Shown: in pieces, positions 15,009-18,966 of the stretch
Layout: every line of letters starts with the position of its first letter
How positions within the stretch are numbered: position 1 is the stretch's first letter
Assembly: GCA_900770285.1 (NCBI GenBank)
Contig: CAAGJO010000023.1
Span: 1-18,966 of the forward strand
DNA length: 18,966 nucleotides
From: Oscillospiraceae bacterium
GTDB lineage: Bacteria > Bacillota > Clostridia > Oscillospirales > Ruminococcaceae
Direction of reading: 5' to 3'
Made by a program: the position numbers and the translations under genes
The notes under the pieces: generated by a model
What the model saw: only the letters and a program-made list of their open reading frames with translations
Told to the model about the DNA's origin: nothing
Databases searched by the model: none

Positions 15009-15048
15009 AAAAAACAGGAACGGAATTTTGAACCGTTCCTGTTTTTTT
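15009..15048. terminator. bidirectional terminator between glgP and rlmH
   Basis: ACAGGAACGG (15014-15023) and CCGTTCCTGT (15033-15042) form a perfect 10-bp stem with a 9-nt loop, flanked by six A on the left and seven T on the right. It therefore works on both strands. It ends glgP on the plus strand and the murA/cof/walJ/rlmH transcripts on the minus strand. Confidence 0.95.
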
Positions 15049-15102
15049 ATTCATAAAAATAATAAATAATGCCAGCTTGAATTGTAAACAGGCAGACATC
15101 TG

Positions 15103-15588
15103 CTATTTATGATAGCTGGTGCCGGAAAGAATCTGAAAGCACCTATAGATTTGTTCTAAAAGCATTACTCTTGCCAGCTGATGGGGAAATGTCATTTCTG
15201 ACATTGAAAGCTTTAAGCGGCATTTGTTTTTTATTGTATCAGAAAGTCCAAAGGACGAACCAATGATAAAGTTAACTGTGCTGAAACCCTGAGTTGAAAA
15301 ACTCTGAATAGTATCCGCAAGCTGTATACTGGCAAGCTGTTTACCCTCAATGCACATAGCAATGCTTACAGAATGACTTTTTTCACAATACGGAAGTATA
15401 GCTTTCGCCTCACGTTCCAGAGCTGAAGCTATTTCCTTTTCCGATGGTTTGTCAGGCAAACGTGATTCGGCAAGTTCAATAATTTCAAGCTTGCACGAAG
15501 ATGACAGACGTTTTGCATATTCCGAACAGGCGTCACGCCAGTACTTTTCTTTCAGCTTGCCAATGGTGATGAGATTTATTTTAATCAA
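15103..15588 (-). CDS. rlmH: 23S rRNA (pseudouridine1915-N3)-methyltransferase RlmH
   Basis: This 161-residue SPOUT methyltransferase uses SAM to methylate pseudouridine 1915 in helix 69 of 23S rRNA. Evidence: the N-terminus MIKINLITIGKLKEKYW, the SAM-binding FIIGSSFGLS loop (Gly110; the second position of the usual GG is Ser here), and the conserved end MTFPHQLARVMLLEQIYR followed by SYHK. The start is TTG at 15588, overlapping the walJ stop by 4 nt (TTGA), with a GGTGG SD, so it is probably coupled to walJ. The 3' end contains TATCATAA, the core recognised by SCC recombinases in staphylococci. The stop is TAG. Confidence 0.96.
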   Translation of the reverse strand: MIKINLITIGKLKEKYWRDACSEYAKRLSSSCKLEIIELAESRLPDKPSEKEIASALEREAKAILPYCEKSHSVSIAMCIEGKQLASIQLADTIQSFSTQGFSTVNFIIGSSFGLSDTIKNKCRLKLSMSEMTFPHQLARVMLLEQIYRCFQILSGTSYHK

Positions 15589-16367
15589 AATACCACCGCC
15601 GTTCCGCCTTCAGGATTTGCAATATCTAGGAGATAATCATGATTGCGCTGAAAACTTCCCAAAGCCTCCACAGCGGATTTTTCAGCTATAAACGGACGAT
15701 TATTTTCCTGACTGAGATGTCCTAAAATAAAACGCTGAGTACCGTTTTCAATAAGCATTTTCAAAGTATTCCCGCAGTCAACGTTGGAAAGATGCCCGTG
15801 ATCTGAGGCAATACGCATTTTTAAATCATAGGGATAAATTCCGTTTTTCAGCATATTTTCATCATAATTAGATTCAAGCAGAACCATATCTGCACCTAAA
15901 AGATTTTGTTTTATTTCTGCTGTTACCTTACCTAAGTCTGTGCAAGTCACAACTGTTTTTCCGTCAGGTGTTTCAATTCTGTAACCGCAGCTGGCAGCAG
16001 TATCGTGTGGAGTTTGAAAGCTATGTATTTTAAAATCGCCCATGCAGCAATCTTCATTATCCAACGATGTAAGGCGGCAGAAAGGGGAAACCTTTTCTGA
16101 CTTTTCAAGCTCACAAAGATTTTTCTCCTGTGCAAAAACAGGGATATTATACTTTTTGGTGAAAACTTTAAGACCTGAAATATGGTCGGAATGAGTATGA
16201 GTTATAAAAATGCCCTGAATTACTCTTGGAGAAATATCATTTTGTTCAAGTGCAGTACAAAGACGTTTGCAGGATACGCCTGCATCAATCAATATTCCGC
16301 CTTTTTCGCTGCCTATAAAAGTTGAATTGCCTTTGCTTGACGAAAACAAAGGATAAATTCTTGCCAT
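15585..16367 (-). CDS. walJ: metallo-beta-lactamase fold hydrolase, WalJ/YycJ family
   Basis: This 260-residue cytoplasmic protein has the MBL metal motif HTHSDH (residues 57-62), an early LFSSSKGNSTFIGS segment and GILIDAG typical of YycJ, and later DHGHLSN and LGHLSQENNRP motifs. In Bacillus and Staphylococcus the family is encoded with walRK and affects coordination of cell-wall and chromosome processes; the enzymatic substrate is not settled. The frame opens at a TTG at 16385, but the ATG at 16367 has AAAGGA with an 8-nt spacer and a family-like start (MARIYPLFSS). It begins 1 nt after the upstream phosphatase stop and overlaps rlmH. walRK is not in the window, while rlmH adjacency is also seen in other Firmicutes. 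Confidence 0.92.
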   Translation of the reverse strand: MARIYPLFSSSKGNSTFIGSEKGGILIDAGVSCKRLCTALEQNDISPRVIQGIFITHTHSDHISGLKVFTKKYNIPVFAQEKNLCELEKSEKVSPFCRLTSLDNEDCCMGDFKIHSFQTPHDTAASCGYRIETPDGKTVVTCTDLGKVTAEIKQNLLGADMVLLESNYDENMLKNGIYPYDLKMRIASDHGHLSNVDCGNTLKMLIENGTQRFILGHLSQENNRPFIAEKSAVEALGSFQRNHDYLLDIANPEGGTAVVF

Positions 16368-16368
16368 A

Positions 16369-17196
16369 TTAAAAGTCCTTTCCAAATTTGTTTAAAAGAT
16401 ATTTTGCTACTCCGTCATTGTCGTTTGAACCAATTATTTGATTTGCCTTTGCTTTCAATTTCTCATTTGCATTTTCCACTGCACAGCAAAAATCAGATGC
16501 CTCAAAAAGCGAAAGGTCATTAAGATTATCCCCAAAGGCATAGACCTTATCAAAGGAATAACGTTCTTTCAGAAAATTCACAGCATTTTTCTTTGATGCT
16601 TGTAATGAGAAAATTTCAAGATACCAAAGATTTTCAGAGTACACATCTTGGTAAAATACTGCTTTTATTCCTTGTATATTCTGCAAATCATCATAAAGGG
16701 GACTGAGTTTTTCCTGTGTATCAAAAATAGAAAAATAAACCACATCTTCCCTTATCTCATCAAGAGAAGAGATTTGCTCAAATTTTTTGTAATACTTATA
16801 CTTTCGCTCCTCATAGAATTTACGCATTGGCTCGTTAGCTATCTGCTCATAATATGCTGTAAGCTCACTATTCTCCACAGTATACATGAAAGCACTGACC
16901 TTATGCAAATGGATTGCCGATGTCACATATGCCAAATTCTCCTTATCAATATACGCTTTAAAAACATATTGCTGATTCTGAACATCAAAAATCAAAGCAC
17001 CGTTCATAAGGATAACAGGAATTTTAAAATTCACACCGCATAGAATTTTCTTTACAGTAGCGTAAGTCCTCGCCGTGGCAACAGAAAAACTAATACCGTC
17101 ATCAATAAGGGAATTAACAGCATTCAAAGAAAAATCTGAAAGCCGGGCATCAGAACCAAGAAGTGTTCCGTCCAAATCAGAAATATATAAATCCAT
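16369..17196 (-). CDS. Cof-type HAD-superfamily phosphatase
   Basis: This 275-residue protein has all HAD motifs: DLDGTLLG (Asp7, Asp9), SVATART (Thr41), a Lys pair at 202-203 and GDNLNDLSLF (Asp223, Asp227). A type IIB (Cof) cap lies between. It probably dephosphorylates sugar phosphates, nucleotides or a flavin precursor; substrates of this family are poorly predictable. The frame is open to 17256, but GAAAGG (17203-17208) points to the ATG at 17196 with a 6-nt spacer, and the family motif starts there. Its 3' end contains the SD for walJ. It follows murA by 72 nt with a hairpin between. Confidence 0.93.
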   Translation of the reverse strand: MDLYISDLDGTLLGSDARLSDFSLNAVNSLIDDGISFSVATARTYATVKKILCGVNFKIPVILMNGALIFDVQNQQYVFKAYIDKENLAYVTSAIHLHKVSAFMYTVENSELTAYYEQIANEPMRKFYEERKYKYYKKFEQISSLDEIREDVVYFSIFDTQEKLSPLYDDLQNIQGIKAVFYQDVYSENLWYLEIFSLQASKKNAVNFLKERYSFDKVYAFGDNLNDLSLFEASDFCCAVENANEKLKAKANQIIGSNDNDGVAKYLLNKFGKDF

Positions 17197-17220
17197 TGAC
17201 ATCCTTTCAACAAAACAACA

Positions 17221-17250
17221 TAAAAATAGGGACAATGACAACATTATCCC
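17221..17250 (-). terminator. hairpin with T-rich tail between murA and the HAD gene (possible attenuator)
   Basis: On the minus strand GGGATAATG (17242-17250) pairs with CATTGTCCC (17229-17237) through nine pairs including one G-U, with a 4-nt loop, then TATTTTTA. It starts about 19 nt after the murA stop. The T tract is interrupted, and I see no good promoter between it and the next gene, so partial termination is more likely than a full stop. Confidence 0.6.
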
Positions 17251-17268
17251 TGGCAATTCAAAATATAA

Positions 17269-18555
17269 TTAACCGCTTATTGAAACGGATTGTTCTTCAA
17301 TAATAGGAATACGCTTAATATCCGCTCCAAGTTTTCTAAGCTTTTCATCAATGGCAACATATCCACGTTCAATGTAATGAATATCAGAAACCTCTGTTGT
17401 TCCTTCTGCTGCAAGTCCGGCAATAACCAAGGCTGCACCGGCTCTTAAATCAGTAGCTGCAACAGGAGCACCTTTCAGTTTGCCAACTCCCTGAATAATG
17501 GCAACCTTTCCGTCAACAGAAATATCAGCTCCCATTCTGCGGAGTTCATTAACATATCTGAATCTGTTGTCAAATATATCATCAGTTACAATGCTTGTTC
17601 CTTCCGCAAGGGTAAGCAGTGTTGAAAATTGCGGCTGCATATCTGTAGGAAAACCCGGATGAGGCATTGTTTTAACAGAAGTCTTTTTCAGCGGACCTTC
17701 CACATAGACCTGAACACTCTCATCATTTTCAATAACTGTTGCACCGACTTTGCGAAGCTTTGCAGTAATAGATTCCAAATGCTTTGGAATAACATTTGTT
17801 ATAAGAACATTTCCCTTTGTAGCAGCAGCAGCAACCATATATGTGCCTGCCTCAATCTGGTCAGGAATAACAGAATATGTTACGCCCTTCAGATAATCAA
17901 CACCTTTGATTTTAATTACATCAGTACCAGCACCGGTAATTTGTGCACCCATTGAGTTAAGAAAGTTTGCGAGGTCAACAATATGCGGTTCTTTTGCTGC
18001 ATTCTCAATAATGGTTTTTCCTTTTGATTTAACAGCGGCTAAGATAGCGTTGATTGTACCGCCTACAGTTGTGAAGTCAAAGTAGATCTGTCCTCCGATG
18101 AGTTCGTCAGCATAGCAGTGAACTTCACCGTTTTCCAACTCATCAGACGCACCAAGACATCTGAAAGCTTTCAGGTGCTGGTCAATAGGTCTGTCGCCCA
18201 GGAAACATCCGCCGGGCATGGCAACATAAGCTTCATGGAAACGTCCAAGAAGCGTACCCAGAAAATATGTTGATGCTCTCATAGAGCGGGCCATATCATA
18301 AGGAACATGCGGATTATTTATATGACGTGTATCAAAGCAAACCGTATCTTTATTAATCATCTGAACATCTGCGCCCATAGCTCTCAGAATTTTCAGACAT
18401 ATAGTTATATCACTTATTGCGGGAACATTTTCAAGGGTACAAGGCTCATCGCAAAGTATCGTAGCCGCTACCAAAGCAACAGCTGCGTTTTTTGCTCCGC
18501 TGATAGCAACTTCGCCCTCAAGGGGTATTCCTCCGTTTATAACAAATTTATCCAA
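17269..18555 (-). CDS. murA: UDP-N-acetylglucosamine 1-carboxyvinyltransferase MurA
   Basis: This 428-residue cytoplasmic enzyme transfers enolpyruvate from PEP to UDP-GlcNAc, the first committed step of peptidoglycan synthesis. Conserved residues fall at the classical numbers: Lys22 and Asn23 in SGAKNAAV, and Asp305 in PGFPTDMQPQF. The active-site Cys117 lies in PGGCFLGDRP; because it is Cys and not Asp, fosfomycin sensitivity of the enzyme is expected from family knowledge. The start is TTG at 18555, with AAGGAGTG 7 nt upstream and the family-typical MDKFVINGG. The frame continues 23 codons further to 18624, but those residues do not belong to the family. Firmicutes often carry two paralogues (murAA and murAB); which one this is cannot be seen. 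Confidence 0.97.
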   Translation of the reverse strand: MDKFVINGGIPLEGEVAISGAKNAAVALVAATILCDEPCTLENVPAISDITICLKILRAMGADVQMINKDTVCFDTRHINNPHVPYDMARSMRASTYFLGTLLGRFHEAYVAMPGGCFLGDRPIDQHLKAFRCLGASDELENGEVHCYADELIGGQIYFDFTTVGGTINAILAAVKSKGKTIIENAAKEPHIVDLANFLNSMGAQITGAGTDVIKIKGVDYLKGVTYSVIPDQIEAGTYMVAAAATKGNVLITNVIPKHLESITAKLRKVGATVIENDESVQVYVEGPLKKTSVKTMPHPGFPTDMQPQFSTLLTLAEGTSIVTDDIFDNRFRYVNELRRMGADISVDGKVAIIQGVGKLKGAPVAATDLRAGAALVIAGLAAEGTTEVSDIHYIERGYVAIDEKLRKLGADIKRIPIIEEQSVSISG

Positions 18556-18630
18556 GGTATAACACTCCTTATGGAATAGTAAAAATCTATATAAGTAAAA
18601 ACAATTCAACATTAAATAAAGCATTATTAA

Positions 18631-18647
18631 AATACGCTTTGAGTATT
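18631..18647 (-). repeat. inverted repeat AATAC/GTATT just after the murA -10 (copy 1)
   Basis: AATAC (18631-18635) and GTATT (18643-18647) flank GCTTTGA. The element abuts the TAAAAT hexamer and would overlap the transcription start. A related, longer version lies at 18775-18806. Confidence 0.35.
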
Positions 18648-18676
18648 ATTTTACCACAAAACAGATAAAAAATCAA
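18648..18676 (-). promoter_or_regulatory. candidate sigma-A promoter of murA
   Basis: On the minus strand TTGATT (18671-18676) and TAAAAT (18648-18653) are 17 nt apart, and TGG precedes the -10, giving an extended -10. This places transcription start about 85 nt before the murA TTG codon. An alternative closer to the gene (TTGTTT-N17-TACTAT) is weaker. Confidence 0.65.
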
Positions 18677-18834
18677 TAGCGAAAAACAAAAAAATGCATT
18701 TTTTGACGCTTAGCATACTTTTCTGTAAAAAATAGCATGTACTGCTGAAATACAATGCGAAAATCACACTCAATAATACGCTCAATTGATAAAAATTATG
18801 AGTATTTTACACATATAAAAAGATTTTTTAAAAT
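18677..18834. other. AT-rich intergenic stretch between tRNA-Thr and the murA promoter
   Basis: No gene was found. It contains a perfect 16-nt palindrome AAAAAATGCATTTTTT (18689-18704) and a second AATACGCTCA / TGAGTATT inverted pair (18775-18806) resembling the one at the murA promoter. It too is preceded on the minus strand by TAAAAT (18804-18809), but without a good -35. Confidence 0.4.
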
Positions 18835-18875
18835 AAAAAATCCCGCAATCCCATTATCATAGGGAATTTGCGAGA
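18835..18875 (-). terminator. rho-independent terminator of tRNA-Thr
   Basis: On the minus strand TCTCGCAA-at-TCCC pairs with GGGA-TTGCGGGA through 12 pairs with a 2-nt bulge and one wobble, followed by six T (18835-18840). It begins about 9 nt after the tRNA CCA end. Confidence 0.9.
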
Positions 18876-18883
18876 CATTTAAG

Positions 18884-18959
18884 TGGAGCTGCTAACCGGA
18901 TTTGAACCGGTGACCTCATCCTTACCAAGGATGTGCTCTACCTACTGAGCCATAGCAGC
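18884..18959 (-). tRNA. tRNA-Thr (anticodon GGT)
   Basis: A 76-nt cloverleaf folds on the minus strand. The acceptor stem GCTGCTA/TAGCAGC has 7 perfect pairs, the D arm contains GGCTCAGTAGGTAGAGC, and the anticodon stem CATCC/GGATG encloses TTGGTAA with anticodon GGT. The T arm ACCGG-TTCAAAT-CCGGT is standard. CCA is encoded, with discriminator T. It reads ACC and ACU threonine codons. Its start is only 7 nt from the window edge, so its promoter and any linked tRNAs lie outside. Confidence 0.98.
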
Positions 18960-18966
18960 AATTCAC

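Noticed and set aside
18556..18624. 23-residue N-terminal extension of MurA
   Set aside because: MurA family numbering (Lys22, Asp305) fits the TTG at 18555 with its AAGGAGTG SD; the extension contains that SD.
18689..18704. Perfect 16-nt palindrome AAAAAATGCATTTTTT
   Set aside because: It is an A-run and T-run around TGCA with no loop; in AT-rich DNA this is expected often enough that I do not treat it as an operator or terminator.

Overview
The window is AT-rich chromosomal DNA from a low-GC Gram-positive bacterium, most likely a Clostridia/Ruminococcus-like member of the Oscillospiraceae. The evidence is the CIRCE-controlled hrcA-grpE-dnaK-dnaJ operon, the ScpA/ScpB and YtfI/YtfJ-type genes, a WalJ/YycJ homologue, strong SD sequences, AT-rich intergenic DNA with classical sigma-A promoters, and several TTG starts. 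The genus is an inference from gene content and style, not from a database match. Most genes are core housekeeping genes, nearly all on the minus strand. I see no prophage, IS element, CRISPR array or obvious defence island.

Layout. (1) 1-51: the last codons of a plus-strand gene, then a two-way terminator shared with rluB. (2) 99-2016: rluB (minus), divergent from a secreted D-Ala-D-Ala carboxypeptidase (plus). (3) 2018-5857: a tight minus-strand operon reading M50 site-2-type protease, scpA, scpB, a DUF2953 (YtfI-like) membrane protein, ytfJ. It has its own consensus promoter and ends 1 nt from the stop of the converging carboxypeptidase gene. (4) 5954-10901: the heat-shock operon hrcA-grpE-dnaK-dnaJ, with a consensus promoter, one perfect CIRCE operator plus a second degenerate overlapping one, an intercistronic hairpin and a terminator. 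(5) 11111-12296: a plus-strand secreted NlpC/P60 cell-wall hydrolase with a WalR-like direct repeat upstream and a terminator downstream. (6) 12297-15048: a structured intergenic stretch, then a monocistronic glycogen phosphorylase with a near-perfect promoter. (7) 15103-18676: minus-strand murA, a hairpin that may attenuate, a Cof-type HAD phosphatase, walJ, rlmH. (8) 18884-18959: tRNA-Thr(GGT) on the minus strand with its own terminator.

How the genes fit together. Cell-wall metabolism is the recurring theme: MurA (first committed step of peptidoglycan synthesis), a DD-carboxypeptidase (peptide trimming), an NlpC/P60 endopeptidase (turnover) and WalJ (cell-wall homeostasis). Chromosome segregation (ScpAB), protein folding (DnaKJ/GrpE), ribosome modification (RluB, RlmH) and glycogen use fill the rest.

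Nothing here is clearly a new biological system. The points most worth a second look are the structured DNA/RNA element at 12324-12401, the WalR-like box, the overlapping double CIRCE, the long acidic tail on ScpA with an aromatic C-terminus, the long charged insertion in the DUF2953 protein, and an SCC-attachment-like core at the 3' end of rlmH.
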